Below, piece by piece: positions 32,520-40,480 of a stretch of 64,000 nt of DNA. A program made the translations under genes and the position numbers. Within the stretch, counting starts at the first letter, position 1. Each line of letters opens with the position of its first letter. The stretch comes from JBBPZA01 sp963797015 (GTDB lineage: Bacteria; Actinomycetota; Thermoleophilia; Solirubrobacterales; Solirubrobacteraceae). The notes under the pieces are model-generated. The model ran no database searches, was not told where the DNA came from, and saw only the letters and a program-made list of their open reading frames with translations. The stretch is from NCBI GenBank assembly GCA_963797015.1, contig CAWCNV010000001.1:124001-188000 (forward strand). Reading direction: 5' to 3'.

Positions 32520-32909
32520 ATGTCGCAGGAGAACGTGGAGATCGTGCGGCGCATCTACGGCGCGATAGAGCGGACCGGGGAACCGGAATGGAGCCTGCTC
32601 GACGAATCGATTGAGATCTACGACCACGACGTACCTGACCTCGGCGTTCACCGGGGGCACGATGGCTGGCGCAAGTGGTGGGGCGATTGGGCGAGCGCGT
32701 GGGAGCAGTGGCGCACGCAGTTCGAGGAGATCATCGATGGCGGGGATCGCGCGGCCGTGGTGTTTCGCATGACCGTGCGTGGTAGGGGTGGCTTGGAGAT
32801 CGACCGCCAGGACGCGATGGTCGTCACGGTGCGAGATGGCCGTGCCGTGCGCGTCGACTACTACAACAGCAGGCAACGCGCCCTCGAAGCCGTGGGGCTG
32901 TCGGAGTAG
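32520..32909 (+). CDS. NTF2-like (SnoaL-type) protein, array member 2
   Basis: A 129-residue NTF2-like protein beginning MSQENVEIVRRIYGAIERTG and ending YNSRQRALEAVGLSE. Trp-rich middle (HDGWRKWWGDWASAWEQW) and DRAAVVFRMTVRGRGG fit the fold's central sheet. It starts 3 nt after array member 1 and ends 3 nt before member 3. The junctions are near-identical in DNA (GTGGGGC(T/G)GTCGGAGTAG then (G/C)CGATGTCGCAGGAGAACG), so the array grew by tandem duplication. Confidence 0.85.
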   Translation: MSQENVEIVRRIYGAIERTGEPEWSLLDESIEIYDHDVPDLGVHRGHDGWRKWWGDWASAWEQWRTQFEEIIDGGDRAAVVFRMTVRGRGGLEIDRQDAMVVTVRDGRAVRVDYYNSRQRALEAVGLSE

Positions 32910-32912
32910 GCG

Positions 32913-33100
32913 ATGTCGCAGGAGAACGTGGAAGCGGTACGGCGGGGCCTCGATACATTCAACCGCGGCGATACCGAAGGGAGTCTCGCCCACCTTCACC
33001 CCGGCATCGAGTGGTGGCCCGCTGCAGACGAACCGATCACAGGGCCGTACCGGGGCGAGGGGTACCGCAGGCTGGTCACTGCAGCCCGCGATGGGGTGAC
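32913..33100 (+). pseudogene. NTF2-like gene truncated at an inversion junction (plus-strand half)
   Basis: Encodes a normal N-terminal half (MSQENVEAVRRGLDTFNRGD... ending near PITGPYRGEGYRRLV) and then runs into sequence that is the antisense of another family member. The open frame continues to 33269 with unrelated Ser/Arg-rich residues. The join is at about 33095-33105. The full-length NTF2 fold cannot form. Confidence 0.75.
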
Positions 33101-33217
33101 GAACCTTCGAGGGCGGAAGCAGAAGTCGTCCGTGACCAAGGCGATCAGTGCGTCGAGGTCGCCCATGTTGACCGCGCGCCATACATCCCCGATCGCCTCC
33201 ACGCTCTCCTGCGACAT
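33100..33217 (-). pseudogene. NTF2-like gene truncated at an inversion junction (minus-strand half)
   Basis: Starts with an intact MSQESVEAIGDVWRAVNMGD and LDALIALVTDDFCF, then continues into the reverse complement of the plus-strand truncated copy. It keeps the array's usual spacing to the upstream minus-strand gene (stop at 33221). With the facing copy it marks where two arrays of opposite orientation were joined head-on within the coding sequence, with both 3' halves lost. Confidence 0.75.
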
Positions 33218-33220
33218 CGC

Positions 33221-33637
33221 CTACTCCGACAGCCCCACGGCTTCGAGGGCTTCGGTGCGGTTCAGGTAGAGACGGTCGCGGACGATTCGCCCGTCGCGAA
33301 ACTGGTGGACCGCGGTAGTCGGCACCTCGACCTCGACGCCGCTCGCATCTCCACGCAGCCAGGTTCGAAGCTGAGCGACGGTCCACTCCCCGGCCTCAAG
33401 GAACCCTTCGGCCTCGACGTGAACGGTCGCCCAGACACCAAAAGCGTCGTTGAACCAACGGCGTACTCCGCTGTGCCCCTTGTACGACCTCGGATCGGGC
33501 ACGTCCACCGTCTCGATCACAACCTCGGGATCGAAGAAGTCGAGCAGAGCGTCGAGGTCGCCCGCCTTAAGCGCCGCGAAGTGGGTGTTGAGCAGTTCGT
33601 ACGCTTCGCGCAGCCTCTCCACGTTCTCCTGCGACAC
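33221..33637 (-). CDS. NTF2-like (SnoaL-type) protein, minus-strand array
   Basis: A 138-residue intact family member: MSQENVERLREAYELLNTHF, DLDALLDFFDPEVVIETVDV, SYKGHSGVRRWFNDAFGVW, EWTVAQLRTWLRGDASGVEV and a C-terminal LNRTEALEAVGLSE. The YKGHSGVRRW and H-Q-F-R-D-G-R-I sequences are typical of the SnoaL-like/DUF4440-type subgroup. It begins 3 nt after the stop of the frameshifted upstream copy, so the minus array mirrors the plus array. Confidence 0.85.
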   Translation of the reverse strand: MSQENVERLREAYELLNTHFAALKAGDLDALLDFFDPEVVIETVDVPDPRSYKGHSGVRRWFNDAFGVWATVHVEAEGFLEAGEWTVAQLRTWLRGDASGVEVEVPTTAVHQFRDGRIVRDRLYLNRTEALEAVGLSE

Positions 33638-33640
33638 CGC

Positions 33641-34043
33641 CTACTCCGACAGGCCCACCGCGTCGAGGGCCTCGGCGTGGTTCACGAATTGCCGCACGCG
33701 AAGGATGCGTCCTTCCCGGAAGTCGTCGCCGACGCTTGCGGGGAGAGGCGCGGCTATGGCGCCGCTCGCCTGCCCGACTCCGGTGTACTGAACACGGGCG
33801 AGGACTCCATCTCCGACCGACCTGATCGTCCTCGACCTCGTACCCATGCTCGGCCCATGCCTCGAGCCAGTCCTCGACCTGGCGACGCAGGGCCTGCTTC
33901 CCACGGTGCACGCCGGCACCGGGCAGCGTGGGCAAGTCATGCCACTCGATCTCGGGATCGAAGAACTCGAACCAGCTCTCCAGGTCGCCTCGGTTGAAGG
34001 CCGCAGTCGCGTCGAGGAGGGTCTTGACGTTCTCCTCCGACAT
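33641..34043 (-). pseudogene. Frameshifted NTF2-like gene
   Basis: The N-terminal two-thirds (MSEENVKTLLDATAAFNRGD, then FEFFDPEIEWHDLPTLPGAG and GKQALRRQVEDWLEAW, to GYEVED) is in one frame. The C-terminal third (SVGDGVLARVQYTG ... FVNHAEALDAVGLSE, stop at 33641) is in another. The frame breaks near 33825-33831. Both parts are well conserved, so the lesion is recent or a sequence error. Confidence 0.7.
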
Positions 34044-34093
34044 CCCGCGCCCAGTATCCCGCAGGGCACGCGCTGCCCGCTCGCATTTGACCT

Positions 34094-34112
34094 AGCGGGG
34101 TTTCGTGGTTTC
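34094..34112. repeat. Direct repeat at right edge of accessory segment
   Basis: AGCGGGGTTTCGTGGTTTC, the imperfect copy of 31624-31642. It lies in the gap between the frameshifted NTF2-like gene and the next NTF2-like gene, outside any coding frame. Confidence 0.45.
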
Positions 34113-34130
34113 TCGGTACTGACCGGCCCC

Positions 34131-34538
34131 CTAGCGCGCCCGCGCTGCCTCGAGCGCGTCGTCTCGGTCCGGGCAGATGTAGTTCCAGACGATCTGGCCG
34201 TCGCGGACCGCGAAGACGTGGACCATCTCGGTCGGGATCATCTCGTCGGTGATCCCGGTGTGCCGCATGCGGCCCTGGAGGCGGACCGGGACGACGACGT
34301 GGTCGCCCTCCTCGATGAACTCGAGCGGCTCGGTGTGGTGGGCGTCGACGACGTCGAAGTACTCCTGGAACGACTGTCGGATCTCCTCGCGGCCGCGGTA
34401 GGTCTGGCCCAGGATCGCGACGACCTGCTCCGCGTCCGGCGCGAAGGACTCGATGAGCGTGTCGAGATCGCCCCGGTTGAAGGCGTCGTACATGCTGCGA
34501 AGGAGCTCCACGTTCTCCGCGGCCATGAGGGTCGCCAT
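34131..34538 (-). CDS. NTF2-like (SnoaL-type) protein outside the repeat-bounded segment
   Basis: A protein of about 135 residues (start ATG 34538 or 34526): MAAENVELLRSMYDAFNRGD, YRGREEIRQSFQEYFDVVDA, GDHVVVPVRLQGRM, then MVHVFAVRDGQIVWNYIC and PDRDDALEAARAR. It is more diverged than the array members (AAENVE start, EAARAR end), so it is probably the older chromosomal copy. It is divergent from the quinone oxidoreductase gene, with 79 bp between starts. Confidence 0.82.
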   Translation of the reverse strand: MATLMAAENVELLRSMYDAFNRGDLDTLIESFAPDAEQVVAILGQTYRGREEIRQSFQEYFDVVDAHHTEPLEFIEEGDHVVVPVRLQGRMRHTGITDEMIPTEMVHVFAVRDGQIVWNYICPDRDDALEAARAR

Positions 34539-34617
34539 CGTAGACCTGCACGCCGCCCGCCGGCGAGCGCCCGATAGGGTCGCGCTCGCACGCGCGTAAC
34601 GCGACAGGGAGGATTGG

Positions 34618-35613
34618 ATGCGGGCGGTCCAGATCGTCGAGCTCAGCGGGCCGGAGAGCGCTCTGAAGGTCGTCGACCTTCCCGAGCCCGAGCCCTCGCA
34701 CATGCTCACCCCGGGCGAGGGCGTGGTCGTCGACGTCCACAACGCGGGGGTCTCGTTCCCCGAGGTGCTGCAGACGCGGGGCGAGTACCAGTTCAAGCCT
34801 CCGCTCCCGTTCGTGCCCGGCAGCGAGGTCGCGGGCGTCGTGCGCAGCGCGCCCGCCGGTGCGGGGGTGAGCGAGGGAGACCGGGTCGCCGCGTGCTGCA
34901 TGCTCGGCGCCTTCGCCGAGGTCGCCGTCGCGCCTGCCTTCCTCAGCTTCCCGTTGCCCGAGGCGCTCGACTTCGCCCAGGGCGCGGGGCTGATCCTCAA
35001 CTACCACACCGCCTACTTCTGCCTGAAGCTGCGCGGGCGCCTGGAGGAGGGGGAGACGGTGCTCGTCCACGGCGCCGCGGGCGGCGTGGGGACGGCCACG
35101 CTGCAGGTCGCCAAGGGCCTGGGCGCGAAGACGATCGCGGTGGTGTCCTCGGACGAGAAGGCGAAGGTGGCGCGAGATGCCGGAGCCGACGAGGTGGTCC
35201 GCTCGGACGGCGCGTGGAAGGACGAGGCCAAGGAGCTCTCGGGCGGAGGCGTCGACGTCGTCATCGACCCGGTCGGCGGCGATCGCTTCCTCGACAGCCT
35301 GCGCTCGCTCGGCGAGGGTGGCCGGCTCGTCGTCGTCGGCTTCACGGGCGGCTCGATCCCCGAGGTCAAGGTCAACCGCCTGCTGCTCAACAACACCGAG
35401 GTGATCGGGGCCGGCTGGGGGGCCTACGTGATGCCCAAGCCCGAGGTCAACCTCGAGATCGGCGCGCAGGTCAATCGCCTCGCCGACGAGGGCTTCGTGC
35501 GCCCGGTCGTCGGCGCACGGCTGCCGCTGGACCGCGCCTCCGAAGCGCTCGAGCTGATCGACGAGCGGCGCGCGACGGGCAAGGTGGTGCTCGACGTGAG
35601 GGAGGCCGCTTGA
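34618..35613 (+). CDS. Zinc-free MDR-family quinone/enoyl reductase
   Basis: A 331-residue medium-chain dehydrogenase/reductase of the NADPH:quinone oxidoreductase subgroup. It has the GroES-like N-terminus AGVSFPEVLQTRGEYQFKPPLPFVPGSEVAGVV, the Rossmann NADPH site LVHGAAGGVGTATLQVAK (about 141-158), and DVVIDPVGGDRF. The zinc-binding Cys/His ligands of alcohol dehydrogenases are absent. The substrate is unknown; quinones and enoyl-CoA-like compounds are typical. The ATG at 34618 follows a strong SD (AGGGAGGA). Confidence 0.88.
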   Translation: MRAVQIVELSGPESALKVVDLPEPEPSHMLTPGEGVVVDVHNAGVSFPEVLQTRGEYQFKPPLPFVPGSEVAGVVRSAPAGAGVSEGDRVAACCMLGAFAEVAVAPAFLSFPLPEALDFAQGAGLILNYHTAYFCLKLRGRLEEGETVLVHGAAGGVGTATLQVAKGLGAKTIAVVSSDEKAKVARDAGADEVVRSDGAWKDEAKELSGGGVDVVIDPVGGDRFLDSLRSLGEGGRLVVVGFTGGSIPEVKVNRLLLNNTEVIGAGWGAYVMPKPEVNLEIGAQVNRLADEGFVRPVVGARLPLDRASEALELIDERRATGKVVLDVREAA

Positions 35614-35673
35614 GGGGGGCGCGGCGAAGCGGCCGGCCGCGGGAGCTGACCGGCGGCGGGCGCGACCGACCCT

Positions 35674-37383
35674 CTACAGGTGGTCCAGTCCGCTGATCCC
35701 CACCGCTCCGCTCGAGTTCCCGGCCAGGTCCGCGGCGAAGAAGTTGTAGCTGTAGGGCACGCCCAGCACGACGCCGAAGATGGCGTCGACGGCGAAGCCG
35801 CTGAAGCTGCCGCCGGACCCGACGGTGAACGTGCCCGAGACGGGGAACGTCTTGCCGGGGTTCGGCCCGGTGACCTCGGTCGCGGTGATGACCGAGCCGC
35901 ACTCGGACGTGCCGGCGACCGTATCGGCGATGCCCAGCAGGTTGTCGGTGTAGACCAGCCCGCTGAGCGCGGACACCGTGTCCTTGCGGATCGCGTTGGT
36001 GGGGCTCGTGGTCCCCGACTGGTTGCCCGCGGCGTCCTGGGTCCTCGCGGACAGGGTGACGGCTCCGTCGAGCAGCGTGCTCACATTGATAGTCGTGGTC
36101 ACGGCGGTGCTGCCCGCCGACACCGTCTTGGTCACCGCGGTCGAGCCCGGCGTCGTGGCCGAGAAGACGACGTTCTCGCCGGTCTCGGGCGCGGCGATGT
36201 TGGCGGTGACCGACACCGAGCTCGCACCAGCGGCGTTGATGAAGCGCGTTCCCGAAGCGAAGCCGCAGGCAGCCGAGCCCAGCACGTTGCCGCCGCTGTT
36301 CACCGTGACACTCGTCGGCGCCGGCGGGGCGGTGCTGTCCGCGGTCGCGCCGTTGCTCTCGGAGCTGTTGAAGCTTTCGACCTGGGCGCTCAACGCGCCG
36401 GTGATCACCGAGCGGATCACGTAGAAGTAGGTCGTGCCGTTGACCCCGGTGGTGTCCGTGTACGACGCGGCCGTGACCGGTGTCGAGCCGTTGAGCGGCG
36501 AGTTGAAGTCGTAGGAGCCCGACGAGGTCCGGCGGTAGACGTTGTAACCGACGACGCCCGCCACGCTCGACCAGCTCACGCCGATCTGGCCGCCGGCCTG
36601 CGCGGTGGCGGTCACGGGGCCGGCCGGCGCCGCGGGCCGCGCGATCGCTGTCGCCGCCAGCTCGTTGCTGCTGGCGCTCTCGACCGCCGGGGAGCCCGCC
36701 ACCGCGCGTACGACATAGTCGTAGGTCGTGGCGCCGGTCAGCCCCGACCCGGGGTCGCTGTAGGTCGTGCCGGTCACCGGCGTCGAGCCGTTGAGGGGTG
36801 AATTGAAGTCGTAGGAGCCCGTGGAGGTCCGGCGATAGACGTTGTAGCCCGTCGCGCCGCCGACCGCGGTCCAGCTCAGCGCGATGGCGCCGGTGGGCTG
36901 ACCCGGCGCCGGGTTCTGGGCGGTGACGGAGCTCAGCGTCGGGGCGCCCGTCGCGACGATGACCACCGCGCTCTTGACGCTCTCGCCGCCGGTGAACGTG
37001 TTCAGGACCGGCGTGACCGTGTACTGCCAGGCGCCGTAGGGGACGCTCGCCTCCGCGCACTGGAGCGTCGCCGCCGAGCCGCTGATCGTCGTCGCGCAGC
37101 TCGCGTTCGGGGCCAGCGCGGTCGAGCTCCCCTGCGCGTAGCGCTTCACGTTGTAGCCGCCGCCCGAATACGTCCCGAGCCGGTTCCCCAGGAACGTACT
37201 CTGGCTCCAGGACACGGTGACCGTCTGGCCCGCGACGCTGCCAGACGGCTGGTTTCCGTCCGGCATCGTCGCCACCAGGCCGATCCCGGCGCCGCTGCCG
37301 CCCGCGGTCCAGTAGGCGCTCGCCGGGCTCGCGATCAGCAGCAGCGCCCCCAGCGCCACGGCCAGAACTGCAACGCGCGTCAT
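35674..37383 (-). CDS. Secreted fibronectin type III-repeat surface protein
   Basis: A 569-residue exported protein. The signal peptide MTRVAVLAVALGALLLIASPASA is followed by YWTAGGSGAGIG, a motif shared with the 38002-38478 protein. Two FN3-like repeats (about 165-350) are almost identical over GYNVYRRTSTGSYDFNSPLN and the flanking 30 residues, showing recent internal duplication. The C-terminal part (TAPPAPTSVTVNSGG... RTQDAAGNQSGTTSPTNAI) has bacterial Ig-like/Big-type repeats. No LPXTG or membrane anchor is seen. The ATG at 37383 overlaps the upstream stop as ATGA. A role in the cell surface or extracellular matrix is likely; partners unknown. Confidence 0.8.
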   Translation of the reverse strand: MTRVAVLAVALGALLLIASPASAYWTAGGSGAGIGLVATMPDGNQPSGSVAGQTVTVSWSQSTFLGNRLGTYSGGGYNVKRYAQGSSTALAPNASCATTISGSAATLQCAEASVPYGAWQYTVTPVLNTFTGGESVKSAVVIVATGAPTLSSVTAQNPAPGQPTGAIALSWTAVGGATGYNVYRRTSTGSYDFNSPLNGSTPVTGTTYSDPGSGLTGATTYDYVVRAVAGSPAVESASSNELAATAIARPAAPAGPVTATAQAGGQIGVSWSSVAGVVGYNVYRRTSSGSYDFNSPLNGSTPVTAASYTDTTGVNGTTYFYVIRSVITGALSAQVESFNSSESNGATADSTAPPAPTSVTVNSGGNVLGSAACGFASGTRFINAAGASSVSVTANIAAPETGENVVFSATTPGSTAVTKTVSAGSTAVTTTINVSTLLDGAVTLSARTQDAAGNQSGTTSPTNAIRKDTVSALSGLVYTDNLLGIADTVAGTSECGSVITATEVTGPNPGKTFPVSGTFTVGSGGSFSGFAVDAIFGVVLGVPYSYNFFAADLAGNSSGAVGISGLDHL

Positions 37384-37934
37384 GGCGACCCCGATGCCCG
37401 AGCGGTCGCCTCGGGCCGCCACCGCAGCGAGTTGCCGCTGTACTTCAGCCGCAGGCGCGCGCCCTTGCACGCGTCCTGGTTGACCTTGCGCAGGTTTCGC
37501 ATGCCGATCGCGGGCAGGCGCTCGACGCCGAGCGCGCGCAGCGTCCGCTTGCGCCGCGGCGCCAGCTCGATCGGCAGCTCGCCACGCGGCAGCTCACGCG
37601 TGTAGAAGTCCCTGCGGGCACTGCAGCCCGCCGCCCTGTGGGCGCGATCGACCGAGATCGACTGGCCGAGGCTCGTGACCCAGATCGTGAACCCGTGGGG
37701 GTTGCGCAGCGTCAGATCGAGCCGCCGCTTCACCCCCGGCCGCAGCCGCGCCACGCGCAGGCTCCCGCCGATCACGAAGCGCGGATGGAAGTGGCGCGTC
37801 TTCGCGCTGTCGTGCCGGTGGACAGGGACCATTGCGTAGGCGCCGACGGCGATCGCGCCGATGCAGACGCAGGCCAGGAGGAGGAAGAACCTCCCCCTGC
37901 GAGTCAGGCGCGAGGCTCTCGCGAGCGATCTCAT
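37380..37934 (-). CDS. Membrane-anchored secreted protein of the AYWT operon
   Basis: A 184-residue protein with one N-terminal helix (FFLLLACVCIGAIAVGAYAMV, about 16-36) and a basic extracytoplasmic domain. LTLRNPHGFTIWVTSLGQSI resembles a beta-sandwich of the TasA/camelysin type. The C-terminal VNQDACKGARLRLKYSG matches TNQDACKGATVNLSYAIA of the 38002-38478 protein, so the two share a domain end, including a Cys that pairs with CSARRDF or CDATDF upstream. It is coupled to the FN3 gene by ATGA. It may be an anchor or assembly factor. Confidence 0.72.
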   Translation of the reverse strand: MRSLARASRLTRRGRFFLLLACVCIGAIAVGAYAMVPVHRHDSAKTRHFHPRFVIGGSLRVARLRPGVKRRLDLTLRNPHGFTIWVTSLGQSISVDRAHRAAGCSARRDFYTRELPRGELPIELAPRRKRTLRALGVERLPAIGMRNLRKVNQDACKGARLRLKYSGNSLRWRPEATARASGSP

Positions 37935-38001
37935 GCGAGAGGGGGCGGCGAGTCAGTCGCCGCCCCCGGTTCCCGGCTGAGGCCCTAGGAAGGCGGCGTC
38001 C

Positions 38002-38478
38002 CTACGCGATCGCGTAGCTGAGGTTCACGGTCGCGCCCTTGCACGCGTCCTGGTTCGTCGCCTTGTTGTTGAACTGGATCGTCGCGCCGGTCCACGAGCC
38101 CTTCGCGGTCCCGGACGCCACCTGCGCGTTGACGGTCATGACCGCGTTGGCCAGCGTGAAGTCGGTTGCGTCGCACGTGCCGGCCGGCGCGCCCGACGCC
38201 TTGGTCACCGACGAGATCGACGCGGTGACGGTCGAGACGAAGATCGGCCCCGGGTTGGGGTTGTCGAAGTCGCCGCCGATCGTCTGCGCGCTGTCGCCGG
38301 GATACATCGCGGTCAGCGTCGTCGTCTGGTTGGCCGTGAGGCCGGACTGGGAACCCGCCACGCCGGCGGTTCCGGTGCCCGAGCCGCCGGCGGTCCAGTA
38401 CGCGATCGCGACGCCGACGACGATCAGCAGTCCGGCGGCGCTCAGGATCAGGGCGCGCTTCCTAGTTAGCTTGAACAA
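38002..38478 (-). CDS. TasA/SipW-cargo-like secreted protein
   Basis: A 158-residue exported protein. It starts at TTG 38478 behind a strong SD (GGGAGG, 6 nt). The signal RKRALILSAAGLLIVVGVAIA is followed at once by YWTAGGSGTGTAG, the layout of SipW-type signal peptides in TasA/camelysin-like matrix proteins (AYxT followed by a Gly/Ser-rich stretch). The mature part is one beta-rich domain with NPGPIFVSTVTASISSV, two Cys and TNQDACKGATVNLSYAIA. It heads the three-gene secreted operon with 67 nt to the next gene. No signal peptidase is encoded nearby. Fibre formation is only a hypothesis. Confidence 0.72.
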   Translation of the reverse strand: MFKLTRKRALILSAAGLLIVVGVAIAYWTAGGSGTGTAGVAGSQSGLTANQTTTLTAMYPGDSAQTIGGDFDNPNPGPIFVSTVTASISSVTKASGAPAGTCDATDFTLANAVMTVNAQVASGTAKGSWTGATIQFNNKATNQDACKGATVNLSYAIA

Positions 38479-38614
38479 CGAGAGCCTCCCTGTCGCTACC
38501 AGCGAACATGGCCCGCGTGCGGGCCGCATCCCCGCGTATATCGGCACGCCCAGCCCGGTCCAGGAGCCCGCCCGACGCAGCGACTGGACGAAGATACGGG
38601 CCGGCGCCGCGGTC

Positions 38615-39679
38615 CTAGCCCGGGTACTTGGCCGTGACCGTGAACGGCCCGGAGCCGCTGCGGCGGACTACGCGCACCTTGACGGTCGCGGTTGAGCTCG
38701 TGCGGCAGGCGCGGCTGACGGTCAGGCTGTCGCGCGCGCCGCGGGCGCGGGTGGAGCCGATGCGCTTCGAGCCGAGGTACAGCGCGAGGTCGTAGTTCGC
38801 GCCGCTCGGGCCGCTGAGACGGGCCGACAGCGCGCCGTCGAGGCTCATCTTGAAGCGGAAGGAGCGCACGCTTGACCTCTTGCTCAGCGTGCCCGAGAAG
38901 CCCTCCGCCGAGCGCCGCGTCCAGGGCGAGGTGACGTCGCGCCGCGCGGCGGCGTAGGCGCCCGTGTCGGGCTTCAGCGAGGAGGTGAAGTCCCACTCGA
39001 CGCTGGGGTAGGTGATGTGGGCGTAGGCCTCGGCCCACGCCTCGCCGGGGTTCGAGAAGTACTCGGAGCCCTCGTTGCCGGGGAAGTAGCGCCGGCGCAC
39101 GACGCCCGCGCACACGCGCTCGTAGGAGGCCCAGTACTTGGGGCCCCACTCCTCCGCGTCCCAGGGCGAGTTGTTGCGGAAGTTGGCGATGTGATGCCCG
39201 TACTCGTGGGCGATCAGGAACGCGAGCGGCAGCGAGGTGTCGGCGGGCTGCTCGCCGGGCACGACCATCGTCGCGTCGGAGGGGAAGTAGCACGCGGCGG
39301 CGTCCGAGCTCCCGCACAGGGCTCCCACCTGCCCGGGGGTGGCGATCGTCAGCGTCAGCCGGCCGAGCTCTGAGCCGTGCGGCAGCGAGTCGACGAAGTC
39401 GACGTACTGCTGCACGGCACTCGGGTCGTCGACGTAGGTCGGCGAGACCTCGACGCGGATCGTGAAGCCGTCGCTGGTCCGATAGTTGCCGCTGGCGGCC
39501 GTGCGGGCAGTGGGCCCGGACGGGCTACCTTCGACGATGCGGTCGCGGACCGTGCCGCTGCCGGTGACCTGCGTGCCCGCGACCGGCGGCTGCAGCGTGC
39601 GGCGCGTCGCGGCCTGGGCGGGAGCGCAAGCGGCGGCGAGCGCGATCAGCGCGGCCGACGCGGCGAACGGAAGCCTCAT
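38615..39679 (-). CDS. Secreted zinc metalloprotease-like protein
   Basis: A 354-residue exported protein. The signal peptide MRLPFAASAALIALAAACAPAQA is followed by a domain with the zincin motif LAFLIAHEYGHHIANF (HExxH, about 168-176) and a downstream NPGEAWAEAYAH providing the likely third ligand. Cys pairs (CGSSDAAACYF) may form a disulfide. The last about 90 residues are a beta-sandwich (FRFKMSLDGALSARLSGPSG...FTVTAKYPG), like bacterial pre-peptidase C-terminal domains. Activity is inferred from motifs. ATG at 39679, a divergent partner to the OmpR-type regulator gene at 39791. Confidence 0.8.
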   Translation of the reverse strand: MRLPFAASAALIALAAACAPAQAATRRTLQPPVAGTQVTGSGTVRDRIVEGSPSGPTARTAASGNYRTSDGFTIRVEVSPTYVDDPSAVQQYVDFVDSLPHGSELGRLTLTIATPGQVGALCGSSDAAACYFPSDATMVVPGEQPADTSLPLAFLIAHEYGHHIANFRNNSPWDAEEWGPKYWASYERVCAGVVRRRYFPGNEGSEYFSNPGEAWAEAYAHITYPSVEWDFTSSLKPDTGAYAAARRDVTSPWTRRSAEGFSGTLSKRSSVRSFRFKMSLDGALSARLSGPSGANYDLALYLGSKRIGSTRARGARDSLTVSRACRTSSTATVKVRVVRRSGSGPFTVTAKYPG

Positions 39680-39790
39680 GCCATGGAGGGTAGGCCGGTT
39701 ACGTATGGGCGGCCTAAGAGGCGCTGCACTCTTACATTGCCCACAGCCCCGTGAGCGACGCTCGGGGCGGCCCCGATCCGCAAACCGCAG

Positions 39791-40480
39791 ATGAGCACGT
39801 CCAACAACGATCCGCTGGTCCTCGTCGTCGACGACGAGCCCAGCGTGCGCCAGGCGCTGGAGCGCGCGCTGGATCTCGAGGGCTTCGCCGTGGCCACGGC
39901 CGCCAACGGGCTCGAGGCGCTGGAGGAGGTGGCGCGCCGGCCGCCGGCGGTCATCGTCCTCGACGTGACGATGCCCGAGCTCGACGGGATCGGCGTCGTG
40001 CGGCGCCTGCGGGCGGACGGTCGCGATCTGCCGATCTGCATCCTCTCGGCCCGCGACGAAGTCGAGGATCGCGTCGCCGGTCTCCAGGCCGGGGCGGACG
40101 ACTACCTGGTCAAGCCCTTCGCGCTCGCCGAGCTGACCGCGCGCCTGCAGGCGCTCCTGCGCCGCCGCGGGACCGACCTCAACGAGCCGCTGGTCGTGGG
40201 CGAGCTGGTCGTGGACCCGGGGCGCCACGTCGCGACCCGCGCCGGCCGCGACCTGCGCCTCACGCGGCGCGAGTTCGCGCTGCTGCACGTCTTCGCCGAT
40301 CATCCCGGGCTGGTGCTGTCACGCGAGCAGCTCCTCAACCAGGTCTGGGGCTACACGTTCGAGGTCGAGACCAACGTGGTCGACGTGTTCGTCGGCTACC
40401 TGCGCCGCAAGCTCGAGGCCGAGGGCGAGGATCGCGTTCTGCACACCGTCCGCGGCGTGGGCTGGGCGTTGCGGCCGTGA
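39791..40480 (+). CDS. OmpR/MprA-type response regulator
   Basis: A 229-residue winged-helix response regulator. The receiver domain has VLVVDDEPSVRQAL, the phosphorylated Asp in VIVLDVTMPELDG, and LVKPFAL. The C-terminal Trans_reg_C domain has LTRREFALLHVFADHPGLVLSREQLL and VDVFVGYLRRKLE, ending HTVRGVGWALRP. It is coupled to the downstream kinase by a GTGA overlap. ATG at 39791. The divergent metalloprotease gene is a possible target. Confidence 0.93.
   Translation: MSTSNNDPLVLVVDDEPSVRQALERALDLEGFAVATAANGLEALEEVARRPPAVIVLDVTMPELDGIGVVRRLRADGRDLPICILSARDEVEDRVAGLQAGADDYLVKPFALAELTARLQALLRRRGTDLNEPLVVGELVVDPGRHVATRAGRDLRLTRREFALLHVFADHPGLVLSREQLLNQVWGYTFEVETNVVDVFVGYLRRKLEAEGEDRVLHTVRGVGWALRP

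Noticed and set aside
33100..33269. Continuing the plus-strand NTF2-like ORF to its stop at 33269
   Set aside because: That part is the antisense of the facing family gene; only the first half resembles the family.
31604..34130. Prophage or complete genomic island at tRNA-Glu
   Set aside because: No integrase, phage structural gene or transposase is visible; only the repeats and the array support mobility.
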